DNA of 64,000 bases from Yeosuana aromativorans (lineage in GTDB: Bacteria > Bacteroidota > Bacteroidia > Flavobacteriales > Flavobacteriaceae): contig NZ_BMNR01000005.1 in NCBI RefSeq assembly GCF_014646655.1, positions 1-64,000 of the forward strand, read 5' to 3'. The notes under the pieces were generated by a model, which did no database searches, was not told the DNA's origin, and saw only the letters and a program-made list of their open reading frames with translations. The position numbers and the translations under genes are program-made. Shown here in pieces: positions 1 to 6,608 of this stretch. Within the stretch, counting starts at the first letter, position 1. The number at the start of each line of letters is the position of its first letter.

Positions 1-93
1 GGTATTATTCCTGCGGTTGTTGTCGGAATTTTATTTGGACTGACAATAAAACTCATAGGAAATAAAAAAGCCTACACACAACAACGGCTATAA
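1..93 (+). CDS. C-terminal fragment of a small membrane protein (5' end outside window)
   Basis: The reading frame is open from base 1 and ends at TAA 91-93. The 30 visible residues are a hydrophobic helix (IPAVVVGILFGLTIKLIG) followed by a basic tail. The last codons (YTQQRL) and the stop lie inside the attC-like site A, so the protein end is encoded by the recombination site itself. No family can be assigned. It is probably the cargo of the cassette preceding cassette B. Confidence 0.45.
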   Translation, partial: GIIPAVVVGILFGLTIKLIGNKKAYTQQRL

Positions 94-209
94 TCCATTA
101 CTCGCTAAATGCTAAACCAAAAAACTGTATATTTAACTTGGCTTGATTCCTACTCCGAAAATCCTACGGATTTTCATCGCAACGGAATCATAGCCTAACC
201 GTTGTAGCC
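74..209 (+). repeat. attC-like cassette recombination site A
   Basis: This 136-base site starts with inverse core ACACACAAC (74-82) and ends with core GTTGTAGCC (201-209). Its outer arms GGCTATAATCC (about 86-96) and GGAATCATAGCC (about 184-195) are imperfect inverted repeats. A mini-hairpin GAAAATCC/GGATTTTC sits near the tip. The architecture (RYYYAAC-like, long stem, GTT core) is that of integron attC sites. The inverse core predicts that the preceding cassette, outside the window, begins GTTGTGTGT. Confidence 0.75.
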
Positions 210-216
210 AATTTGA

Positions 217-762
217 ATGAAACAAGCTAAGGACATTTTTTTTAAATATATTGGGAGTAATTTCCATATGACAAGAGATGGAATAATTTCGACCTATAAA
301 AAATTCTCTGTTTCAAAAGACCAAGAACAACAATGGATAAATGAAATGTTTGAAAATGGCTTTTTAAAGGTTAGTTCAGAAGATTTACATTCAGTGACAT
401 CATTAGGCTACTTAATTCAGCATCATAATAAAATAGATTATTTCAACCGATTTATTGAAAAAATAGAAAGAGAAATTGACCGAAATACTAATAAATATAA
501 TTTACTGAGATTTGCAGAAACCATTTTCTCATTGATTGAAAATTTGAGTCGATTTGAAAATAAACTAAATAAAGAGCAAATAATAAATGGAATTTATACA
601 ACATCTAGAATTTTAAAAAAAGCTAAAGAAAAAGCTCTTCCTTCTGACTTTAAAAATCCTGATTTTGAACTGATTGATAGTAATTTAACCCAAGAACAGT
701 ATTTGAATAGAAAAATTAACGAATTGGAATATAAAATTAGACTTGTAAAAATTTTAGAATAA
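217..762 (+). CDS. hypothetical protein, cassette B cargo
   Basis: This encodes 181 residues, soluble and Lys/Asn/Ile-rich, with predicted helical segments and no signal peptide or membrane span. I do not recognise the family. The ATG lies 16 bases after the cassette core site at 201, and the stop (760-762) lies 5 bases before the inverse core of site B. This tight fit is typical of integron cassette genes. No promoter is visible in the cassette, so expression would depend on read-through. The N-terminal part (HMTRDGIISTYKKF) loosely resembles a small DNA-binding or sensor domain, but that is a guess. Confidence 0.7.
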   Translation: MKQAKDIFFKYIGSNFHMTRDGIISTYKKFSVSKDQEQQWINEMFENGFLKVSSEDLHSVTSLGYLIQHHNKIDYFNRFIEKIEREIDRNTNKYNLLRFAETIFSLIENLSRFENKLNKEQIINGIYTTSRILKKAKEKALPSDFKNPDFELIDSNLTQEQYLNRKINELEYKIRLVKILE

Positions 763-767
763 AAACT

Positions 768-904
768 GGCTACAACACCGGCTATAGTTCATTGCTTCTG
801 ACTTTCCTATCGGAAAGTCCTCGCAAATTTGCTATCTTCGGTTTACGGCGGAAAATCCTCGCGGATTTTCACGCAACGAAACCATAGCCAAACACGTTGT
901 GTAC
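768..904 (+). repeat. attC-like cassette recombination site B
   Basis: Inverse core GGCTACAAC (768-776) is the exact reverse complement of GTTGTAGCC, the first nine bases of cassette B at 201. The site ends with core GTTGTGTAC (896-904). Stem arms GGCTATAGTTCATTGC and GCAACGAAACCATAGCC are inverted repeats. The mini-hairpin GAAAATCC-tcgc-GGATTTTC is present. Total length is 137 bases, like the other sites. Confidence 0.8.
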
Positions 905-910
905 AATACG

Positions 911-1447
911 ATGAAACGAACTCTAAACATACTTCTGATACTAATTTCAACTTTGAGTTTTTCTCAAAACAGCTCGGAATCTGAAGTTTTTAAAAAAATT
1001 ATTGACCACGAAATTGGAAAAGGAATATTAGGGATTTATATCCAATGTGAAAAACCTAAAACTTTTTTTGACCAAAAGGATTTTAAAGAACAAACTGGAC
1101 TTGAAGTGCCTGAAAACATATTAAAAGAAATTGAAATAAACGGAACAAAAAGTAGTGATGGAATTTGGAATTCGGATTTGATGAGAGAATTGAATTATGG
1201 TTCTGACTTTATTAAAACAAAAAAATGTTTGACCAAAAAAGACGTTGAACAATTATTTATTAAAACAAAAAAAAGACAAAATATAGTTTCAATAAGCGAA
1301 CCATTATTTGACAATAATTACGAAAATTGTGTTGTTTCTGTGAGTTATTGGAAATTTACTGGAAGTGCTTATGGACATAAATATTTTCTGAAAAAAGTCT
1401 ACGGAGTTTGGACAGTAATAGTTGAATATGGAATGTGGATGACATAA
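911..1447 (+). CDS. secreted hypothetical protein, cassette C cargo
   Basis: This encodes about 178 residues from the ATG at 911. An upstream ATG at 899 would lie inside the core site and add four residues ahead of a good signal peptide (MKRTLNILLILISTLSFSQ), so 911 is preferred. The mature part is small and mixed-charge, with a C-terminal Trp/Tyr-rich strand region. It resembles the many uncharacterised secreted proteins of Flavobacteria, and no family is assigned. The start lies 15 bases after the core of site B and the stop 10 bases before the inverse core of site C. Confidence 0.7.
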   Translation: MKRTLNILLILISTLSFSQNSSESEVFKKIIDHEIGKGILGIYIQCEKPKTFFDQKDFKEQTGLEVPENILKEIEINGTKSSDGIWNSDLMRELNYGSDFIKTKKCLTKKDVEQLFIKTKKRQNIVSISEPLFDNNYENCVVSVSYWKFTGSAYGHKYFLKKVYGVWTVIVEYGMWMT

Positions 1448-1456
1448 AAAAGTACT

Positions 1457-1592
1457 GTACACAACAACGGCTATAATCCATTGCTTGTTTGTAGGTAAAA
1501 TAATAATTCTTACTTTTAACAACCTATGATTCCTACTCGGAAAATCCTGCGGATTTTACTCGCAACGGAATCATAGCCAAACCGTTACCCAC
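1457..1592 (+). repeat. attC-like cassette recombination site C
   Basis: Inverse core GTACACAAC (1457-1465) is the exact reverse complement of GTTGTGTAC, the first bases of cassette C at 896. The site ends with core GTTACCCAC (1584-1592). Arms GGCTATAATCCATTGC and GCAACGGAATCATAGCC pair imperfectly, with the usual AATCC/GGATT mini-hairpin near the tip. Length is 136 bases. Confidence 0.8.
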
Positions 1593-1701
1593 AAGCTGAA
1601 AACCCACCGCATATTTTAGCACTTTCGGTTTTTTCCGACCCACAAATCCAACGCTGTAAAAACCAAAAGAGCTAAAATTTTCCCAACGCTTGAGAATTAT
1701 G

Positions 1702-1742
1702 TATTTAAGTATTTGCTTAAATAAGAAATAAACGTAACTTTG
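1702..1742 (+). promoter_or_regulatory. promoter and ArsR-type operator of the mer operon
   Basis: A Bacteroidetes-type promoter is visible: TTG at 1713-1715, 19-base spacer, TAACTTTG at 1735-1742. An inverted repeat TATTTAAG / CTTAAATA (1702-1709 and 1716-1723) overlaps the upstream element, the expected place for an ArsR/SmtB repressor. The ATG of the first gene is at 1747, about where transcription should start, so the message would be nearly leaderless. Confidence 0.65.
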
Positions 1743-1746
1743 TTAT

Positions 1747-2121
1747 ATGGAAAATAATTCTTGCATAAGACAACAAGCCGATATTGAACAAATAGATCGT
1801 TGCAAAGAATCCGTTTCGGAATTAGACGAATCGTTCGACTATTTGGCAAATGGACTTTCATTGGTCGGAAATAGCGTTCGATTGAAAATACTTTACCTAC
1901 TCTTTATAGAAAAAAGACTTTGTGTTTGTGATTTAAGCGATATTCTTGGAATGAACATATCCGCTATTTCTCAACATTTAAGGAAAATGAAAGACCGAAA
2001 TCTATTAGAAACAGAAAGAGATGCTCAAACAATTTTTTACTCACTTACGGCTGAATACGAAAAATTACTAAATCCGTTTTTTGAGATACTTGATAAAAAC
2101 AAAATTTTAGAAACGATATGA
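1747..2121 (+). CDS. ArsR/SmtB-family metal-responsive repressor
   Basis: This 124-residue winged-helix repressor likely controls the mercury-uptake operon it heads. A helix carrying RLCVCDLSDIL has the Cys-x-Cys motif that binds soft metals in ArsR/SmtB proteins. The HTH follows (ISAISQHLRKMKDRNLLETE) with a wing (AQTIFYSL). An extra Cys pair near the N-terminus (C6, C19) may take part in metal binding. The gene overlaps the next by 4 bases (ATGA). It plays the role that MerR has in proteobacterial mer operons. The metal is inferred from the MerTP neighbour. Confidence 0.88.
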   Translation: MENNSCIRQQADIEQIDRCKESVSELDESFDYLANGLSLVGNSVRLKILYLLFIEKRLCVCDLSDILGMNISAISQHLRKMKDRNLLETERDAQTIFYSLTAEYEKLLNPFFEILDKNKILETI

Positions 2122-2717
2122 AAAGTGAAAATAAATTAATTGGTGCAGTTTTGTTAACTGCAATTACAGCTTCCTTGTGTTGTATTACACCAGTTTTGGC
2201 TCTAATCGCAGGAACAAGCGGAATTGCTTCTGCATTTTCTTGGATTGAACCTTTTAGACCTTATTTAATCGGACTGACAATTTTAGTTCTTGGTTTTGCT
2301 TGGTATCAAAAACTAAAACCTCAAAAAGAAATTGACTGCGAATGCGAGACGGACGAAAAACCAAAATTTATTCAATCAAAAAAATTTTTAGGAATCGTAA
2401 CTGTATTTGCAATTGTAATGTTGGCTTTTCCATACTATTCAGGAATATTTTACCCAAATACAGAAAAGCAAATAATCGTAGTTGACAAATCGGACATTAA
2501 AACGACTGAATTTAAAATAAGCGGAATGACTTGTGCGAGTTGCGAAGAACACGTAAATCACGAAGTAAATAAGCTCAACGGAATTGTGAACTCAAAAGCG
2601 TCTTACGAAAATGGAAATGCAATCGTTGAATTTGACAAAACCAAAACCAACGAAACAGAAATCGAGAATGCAATTAACTCAACAGGTTATAAAGTAACCG
2701 ACAAAAAAGAAAACTAA
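2118..2717 (+). CDS. merTP: MerTP-type mercuric ion transport protein (MerT-MerP fusion)
   Basis: This 199-residue inner-membrane protein is predicted to import Hg(II). The N-terminal half is MerT-like: the first membrane helix carries a vicinal Cys pair (SLCCITPVL), and two more helices follow around residues 50-65 and 90-110. A Cys pair (DCECE) lies in the cytoplasmic loop. The C-terminal 70 residues are a heavy-metal-associated domain with GMTCASC, the MerP-like mercury-binding motif. Fused MerTP is known in Bacteroidetes. It overlaps both neighbours (ATGA before, TAATG after). No mercuric reductase merA is present in the cassette or window. Confidence 0.88.
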   Translation: MKSENKLIGAVLLTAITASLCCITPVLALIAGTSGIASAFSWIEPFRPYLIGLTILVLGFAWYQKLKPQKEIDCECETDEKPKFIQSKKFLGIVTVFAIVMLAFPYYSGIFYPNTEKQIIVVDKSDIKTTEFKISGMTCASCEEHVNHEVNKLNGIVNSKASYENGNAIVEFDKTKTNETEIENAINSTGYKVTDKKEN

Positions 2718-2923
2718 TGGAAGTCCAATTAAAATCAGAAATCACTTGTCCTAATTGCGGACATAAAAAAGTAGAAGATATGCCAACAAACGCTTGTCAA
2801 TTTTTCTACGAATGCGAGAATTGTAAAACGGTTTTGAAACCAAAAGAAGGAGATTGCTGTGTTTATTGCTCATACGGAACAGTTGCTTGTCCACCAATTC
2901 AAGAAAATAAAAGTTGTTGTTAA
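2717..2923 (+). CDS. GDCCVxC-domain putative metal-binding protein
   Basis: This encodes 68 residues with about ten cysteines: CPNCGHKK, CENCK, GDCCVYC, and a terminal SCC. The GDCCVYC motif defines a small family found next to merT genes in many mer operons, where it is thought to chaperone or buffer mercury. Its start overlaps the merTP stop (TAATG), so the genes are translationally coupled. The roughly 120 bases downstream to site D hold no gene, only short CCAACGCT-type repeats. Confidence 0.85.
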   Translation: MEVQLKSEITCPNCGHKKVEDMPTNACQFFYECENCKTVLKPKEGDCCVYCSYGTVACPPIQENKSCC

Positions 2924-3042
2924 AAAGCCAACGCTAAAAGCCATACACATTTGCAATTCGCACCAACCAACACACAAGCCAAAAATTGCAAAAGAGTATG
3001 TCTTATCCAACGCTGAAAACCAAGCTGAACGGAATAAAGCCA

Positions 3043-3178
3043 GTGGGTAACAACGTATATAAAAAATAGCGGTTTAAGTGCTAAATCGAAATGAATTACA
3101 TAAATTTAAGGTCAGAGTTTACCTGAAAAATTTGTGCTTAAAATCCGCTACTTTTCATATACAAGACCGTTAGCCTAC
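3043..3178 (+). repeat. attC-like cassette recombination site D
   Basis: Inverse core GTGGGTAAC (3043-3051) is the exact reverse complement of GTTACCCAC at 1584, the first bases of cassette D. The core at the 3' end is GTTAGCCTAC (3169-3178). The outer stem GTATATAAAAAATAGCGG / CCGCTACTTTTCATATAC pairs at 16 of 18 positions. The 15-mer GTATATAAAAAATAG (3055-3069) recurs inverted in site H at 14784-14798. Cassette D is about 1.58 kb and carries three genes. Confidence 0.82.
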
Positions 3179-3181
3179 ATT

Positions 3182-3667
3182 ATGGAAACCGAACAAAAAT
3201 TTAAAACGAAAACTGGATTTTGTCATATTCTTTCGGACAAAATTGTTCTTACTCGTGACGGAGTAATCGGAAATGTTGCGGAATTAACAACTGGGAAAAA
3301 CATTTATCGAATTTTGACCATTTATGGCGTTTTGGCTATATTTTTTCTTTATAAAGCATATCAAAGTATGGAAAACCAAGAATGGTTTTGGACAATAATG
3401 TTTGGCGGAATTGGAATATATTTGATTTATAGCATAATAAAAAGTTCAAATTATTCTGCAACACCAGTTATTGAACGGAATAAAATAAAAAACGTGGAAT
3501 TTAAACCCGCTAAAAAATTCTTGACAAGAAGTTATTTCAAAGTGGACTTTGAGCAAAATGGTGGAAAAACAAAAAGCCGACTTATTATGCTTCCAGGTTC
3601 ACTTAATGACGGAACCAACGAAACAGAAAAAGCACTCGGAATAATGAAAAGTGCTGGTCTAATTTAA
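3182..3667 (+). CDS. hypothetical membrane protein, cassette E cargo
   Basis: This encodes about 161 residues from the ATG at 3182, 13 bases after the core of site D. An in-frame upstream ATG at 3134 would begin inside the attC stem and is rejected. Two membrane helices (about residues 42-58 and 68-84) separate an N-terminal strand-rich segment from a C-terminal beta-rich domain. The layout resembles bacterial PH-like membrane proteins, though I cannot name the family. It is followed after 3 bases by a second membrane protein, so cassette E carries two co-oriented genes. Confidence 0.7.
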   Translation: METEQKFKTKTGFCHILSDKIVLTRDGVIGNVAELTTGKNIYRILTIYGVLAIFFLYKAYQSMENQEWFWTIMFGGIGIYLIYSIIKSSNYSATPVIERNKIKNVEFKPAKKFLTRSYFKVDFEQNGGKTKSRLIMLPGSLNDGTNETEKALGIMKSAGLI

Positions 3668-3670
3668 AAA

Positions 3671-4000
3671 ATGAATGTTTCAAAACTAACATACAATCCA
3701 AAATGGACTGCGATTCTGATTATTGGAATTTGCATAGGCGGAATGTTAATTGGTAATTACGTTCAAAGATTTCGGATTTCAGAATATCACTGGATTTATC
3801 AATATGGTAGTTATCTGAATTTAATTATGGTTTTTAGTTCTTTTTGTTGGTCTTTTTTTCATCCATTAATTGTTTGGTCATATAAAAGACCTGAATGGAG
3901 AAAATATCTGATTTGGATAATTGTTGGACTAATTCCATTAATTTATTTTATAACAATGATGATAATAGTAGAAATAAAATTTGGAAATAAAATAACGTAG
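3671..4000 (+). CDS. small multi-pass membrane protein, cassette E cargo
   Basis: This encodes 109 residues with three predicted membrane helices (about 13-30, 48-70 and 80-100) joined by short Arg/Lys-rich loops. No family is recognised. Its stop codon TAG (3998-4000) lies inside the inverse core GTAGGCTAAC of site E, so the recombination site supplies the end of the reading frame. It probably shares a transcript with the preceding gene. Confidence 0.6.
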   Translation: MNVSKLTYNPKWTAILIIGICIGGMLIGNYVQRFRISEYHWIYQYGSYLNLIMVFSSFCWSFFHPLIVWSYKRPEWRKYLIWIIVGLIPLIYFITMMIIVEIKFGNKIT

Positions 4001-4135
4001 GCTAACACCGTGTAAAAATAATTGCTTTGTTCTAACCTACTCGGAAAATCCTGCGGATTTTCCTAAGGTTCGTTCCTTTTTAGTAAGTTAGTTGCTTGCA
4101 CACGCAACTATCCTTACACAAACACGTTGTAGCGC
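3997..4135 (+). repeat. attC-like cassette recombination site E
   Basis: Inverse core GTAGGCTAAC (3997-4006) is the exact 10-base reverse complement of GTTAGCCTAC at 3169. The site ends with core GTTGTAGCGC (4126-4135). Stem GTGTAAAAATAATTGC / GCAACTATCCTTACAC pairs at 13 of 16 positions. The AATCC-tgc-GGATT mini-hairpin is present. The cassette that starts here (F) should end GCGCTACAAC, but that sequence is not found downstream, so F is broken or interrupted. Confidence 0.8.
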
Positions 4136-4251
4136 ATTTTGACCCGTCCTGAATAAAGGCTACATAATTTTAAACATTATGTACATAAATGACAAAGTAA
4201 TCAGACGGTATTCAGAACCTTTTAAACTGAAAAATCATATTTAAATTTTTT

Positions 4252-4509
4252 ATGGAGATTAATTTAGGATATTATCGCAAAAAAGATTGGAAAAAATTCT
4301 TAAAGATCATTGACGATAGAGATGCCATGCATGACTCATGGGAAGACTGGCACAAATCATACTTAAATACTAAGCAAAGTTTGATTTCAAATGGCTTTAC
4401 CGTAAATGACTTTATTGTCGATTTAGATAAATTAAAAAAGTACTGTTCCAGTAGAGGTTTAAAAATAGATGGGAAAGCTAGATCACAGTTCATTTCTGAC
4501 ATAAAATGA
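4252..4509 (+). CDS. hypothetical small protein, cassette F
   Basis: This encodes 85 residues, soluble and charged, probably helical (LGYYRKKDWKKFLKIIDDRD at the start). No family is recognised, though similar short proteins of this kind are common in Bacteroidetes genomes. About 115 bases of unassigned sequence separate it from the core of site E, unlike the other cassettes, where the start is close to the core. That leader contains inverted repeats (TACATAAT/ATTATGTA) that may be remnants of a mobile element. Confidence 0.55.
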   Translation: MEINLGYYRKKDWKKFLKIIDDRDAMHDSWEDWHKSYLNTKQSLISNGFTVNDFIVDLDKLKKYCSSRGLKIDGKARSQFISDIK

Positions 4510-4788
4510 ATCAAGAACATTTAGATCAAGCATAAGTCTTATTACTAAATCGAATCCGCCCTAATAAGTGATTTGAAAGTTGAGAAATGCATTTTCAAGT
4601 GAGCTTTCATGAATTGCGTTGCAATTTATTTTGCTTTGGCTTTTAATAATATTTATCTTTACAAAACCAGTAGGTAAAGCAATTTATTTTGAGGTCATTT
4701 ATAACCCCGTCAACAAATCGGCTAGCAGCTTGTTTTTTAGATTTATAAATGATTGATATATAGCGAATTGGAGTAGGTAAGAGGCTTC

Positions 4789-4801
4789 CTGCCACCCCGA
4801 C
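4789..4801 (+). repeat. candidate attL direct repeat (13 bp)
   Basis: CTGCCACCCCGAC here is repeated exactly and in the same orientation at 45023-45035. A GC-rich 13-mer recurring by chance in such AT-rich DNA is unlikely. It lies about 215 bases upstream of a tyrosine recombinase gene, the usual place for an element end. Both copies are next to an intrinsic terminator, so a shared terminator-adjacent motif is the alternative. No tRNA or tmRNA of which it could be the 3' end is visible. Confidence 0.5.
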
Positions 4802-4822
4802 GAACCTAGTAATAGGTTAAAA

Positions 4823-4860
4823 AAAAACACTGTTAATTGTATGATTATCAGTGTTTTTTG
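4823..4860. terminator. bidirectional intrinsic terminator
   Basis: Stem AAAAACACTG (4823-4832) pairs with CAGTGTTTTT (4849-4858) around a 16-base loop, with T-runs on both strands. It isolates the recombinase gene from the cassette array. Confidence 0.7.
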
Positions 4861-4903
4861 TTTTTAATGGTTTCATTTGAAACCAATTAAAATCAAATAA
4901 AAG

Positions 4904-4919
4904 GTGTGCAAATCGGTGA
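4904..4919 (+). repeat. candidate recombinase arm-type repeat (left)
   Basis: GTGTGCAAATCGGTGA differs at one base from GTGTGCAATTCGGTGA at 44943-44958. Each copy lies just inside the 13-mer repeat at its own end of the proposed element, about 102 bases in on the left and 64 on the right. This fits integrase arm-binding sites, which is an inference from position only. Confidence 0.4.
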
Positions 4920-5016
4920 ACACTTATTTACCAGAATTGTTGTAGTTTTAAGGAACATTTAAGAACGATTTGACTTTTGTTTTTGCAAATAATTTGTTTA
5001 ACGAAAGATTCTTAAA

Positions 5017-6267
5017 ATGCAAACAAGCAACACTTTTTCGGTGGTTCTCTTCACAAGGAAATCCCGAAGCAAACAACAGGAACTATCCATTTATGCCCGT
5101 ATTACCGTCAATGGCAAACGTTCCGAGATCAGCTTAAAGCGCCATGTCCAACAAAAAGAGTGGGACACTTCCAAAAACAGGGGACGGGGCAGCTCTTATC
5201 CCATACAGACTTTGAACAGATATCTTGACCAAGAATACTGCAGGTTATTGGATTGCCATAAACAGTTGTTGGAAGAGGACAAGGTCGTTTCATCACAAGC
5301 GATAAAATCCCGTTACTTGGGAGAGGATAACACCCAAAAAACACTCAATGAATTATTGGTCTATCATAATACCAATATGGTCAATGTCTTAAAATCAGGT
5401 ACCATGAAAAACTATTATACTACGGAAAGGTATCTGCATAAATTCCTAAAGCAAAAATTAAAGACAAAGGATGTTTACCTAAAGCAATTGAACTATCGCT
5501 TTATCATTGATTTTGAACAGTACCTGAGAAACTATAAGAACAGCAAAAAGCAATTGATGTTGAGTAACAATGGCGTTATGAAACATTTGGAACGCTTTAA
5601 GAAAATCATAAACCTTGGCATTAAACTGGAATGGATAACAAAGAACCCATTTAACCAATTCCAGTTAAAGTTTGAAAAGTACGATAGACAATACCTAACA
5701 GAAAGAGAGCTGCAACTCATAGAGGACACCAGTTTCAACAATGACCGTTTGGAAAGGGTAAAGGATTGTTTTTTGTTTTCATGCTATACAGGACTGTCCT
5801 ATATAGATGTCAGGGAACTTACAAGCAACCAAATAGCAAAAGGGATAGACAATAATCATTGGATATTCACCAAACGGGAGAAAACCAATGAAACAGTAAA
5901 AGTACCCATCTTGCCCCAAGCCATGGACATTATCAATAAGTATAAGGGAGATTCACAGAACAGATCAGGCAAGCCGTTATTGCCATTAAGTTCAAACCAA
6001 AAAACAAACAGTTATTTAAAGGAGATAGCAATGGAAATTGGAATCCATAAAAACATCACCTTCCACGTGGCTCGGCACACCTTTGCAACAACCGTCATGC
6101 TATCAAATGGTGTGCCTATTGAAACCGTATCAAAACTATTGGGGCACACCAAACTTTCAACGACACAGATTTACGCAAGGGTAGTGGAGAGCAAAATAAG
6201 CGAGGATATACAAAACCTGTTGATCAGGTTTAAAACTAAGAAGCAACATTCCCTAACTATGAAATAA
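5017..6267 (+). CDS. tyrosine recombinase (Bacteroidetes transposon/island integrase type)
   Basis: This 416-residue site-specific recombinase has an N-terminal arm-binding region (about 1-90), a SAM-like core-binding domain (about 110-215) and a catalytic domain (about 225-405). Visible catalytic elements are HVARH (His-x-x-Arg), LLGHT and a terminal YARV with the nucleophilic Tyr. The position of the first catalytic Arg reads TGLSYID, with Ser in place of Arg, as in the CTnDOT integrase. It is not an IntI: the extra IntI helix is not recognisable and the family differs. It probably moves the element whose ends may be at 4789 and 45035. Confidence 0.88.
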   Translation: MQTSNTFSVVLFTRKSRSKQQELSIYARITVNGKRSEISLKRHVQQKEWDTSKNRGRGSSYPIQTLNRYLDQEYCRLLDCHKQLLEEDKVVSSQAIKSRYLGEDNTQKTLNELLVYHNTNMVNVLKSGTMKNYYTTERYLHKFLKQKLKTKDVYLKQLNYRFIIDFEQYLRNYKNSKKQLMLSNNGVMKHLERFKKIINLGIKLEWITKNPFNQFQLKFEKYDRQYLTERELQLIEDTSFNNDRLERVKDCFLFSCYTGLSYIDVRELTSNQIAKGIDNNHWIFTKREKTNETVKVPILPQAMDIINKYKGDSQNRSGKPLLPLSSNQKTNSYLKEIAMEIGIHKNITFHVARHTFATTVMLSNGVPIETVSKLLGHTKLSTTQIYARVVESKISEDIQNLLIRFKTKKQHSLTMK

Positions 6268-6276
6268 ATAATAATT

Positions 6277-6323
6277 TCCTTTCAATATGCTGTTTATGAG
6301 GTAATTTGGGTATATTGAAAGGA
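6277..6323. terminator. perfect 12-bp inverted repeat after the recombinase gene
   Basis: TCCTTTCAATAT (6277-6288) and ATATTGAAAGGA (6312-6323) pair perfectly around a 23-base loop, 10 bases after the recombinase stop. A weak T-rich tail follows. It may be a terminator or a protein-binding structure. The region from here to 6589 holds no gene. It contains GGTGGCAGG (6406-6414), the inverse of the first nine bases of CCTGCCACC at the left element end. Confidence 0.5.
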
Positions 6324-6608
6324 GATTATTTTATATCAAAATGGGTAATATTTATATATTTCTTTTTGAGGTAGGTGTTTTTTGTTCTATCATGCAAGTT
6401 GAGTTGGTGGCAGGTAATACTACTATCCCATTATTTTATTAAAAATCAAAAAGTTACGATTTATTAATAACGTTCGGTAACCGAATAGGAAACTTATTTG
6501 ATAAGGTCTTTTGTTTTATTTTGTTACTAAGATAGTAATTTCATCAAAAAAAGTCATTATTAATCCTTATTAAAATAACTAAGTTCTTTGTTGCCCACAG
6601 TATTTTTA

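Larger units (their letters stand above)
4510..5016. other. non-coding stretch with candidate left end of an integrative element
   Basis: No gene is seen. From left to right it holds the GC-rich 13-mer CTGCCACCCCGAC (4789-4801), a small hairpin (4803-4818), an intrinsic terminator (4823-4860), and the 16-mer GTGTGCAAATCGGTGA (4904-4919). About 100 bases follow before the recombinase gene. Both short sequences recur in the same orientation at 44943-45035. Confidence 0.55.

Noticed and set aside
1304..1522. Minus-strand open frame across the end of cassette C
   Set aside because: It is a shadow of the plus-strand gene and runs into site C.
4789..4801. 3' end of a tRNA or tmRNA gene
   Set aside because: CTGCCACCCCGAC resembles a T-stem plus acceptor end, but no complementary 5' part or cloverleaf is found upstream at either copy.
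5017..6267. Recombinase as the IntI integrase of the cassette array
   Set aside because: Its sequence is of the Bacteroidetes transposon type with a Ser in the first catalytic position and no recognisable IntI-specific insertion. It also lies inside the array, with no attI-like site.
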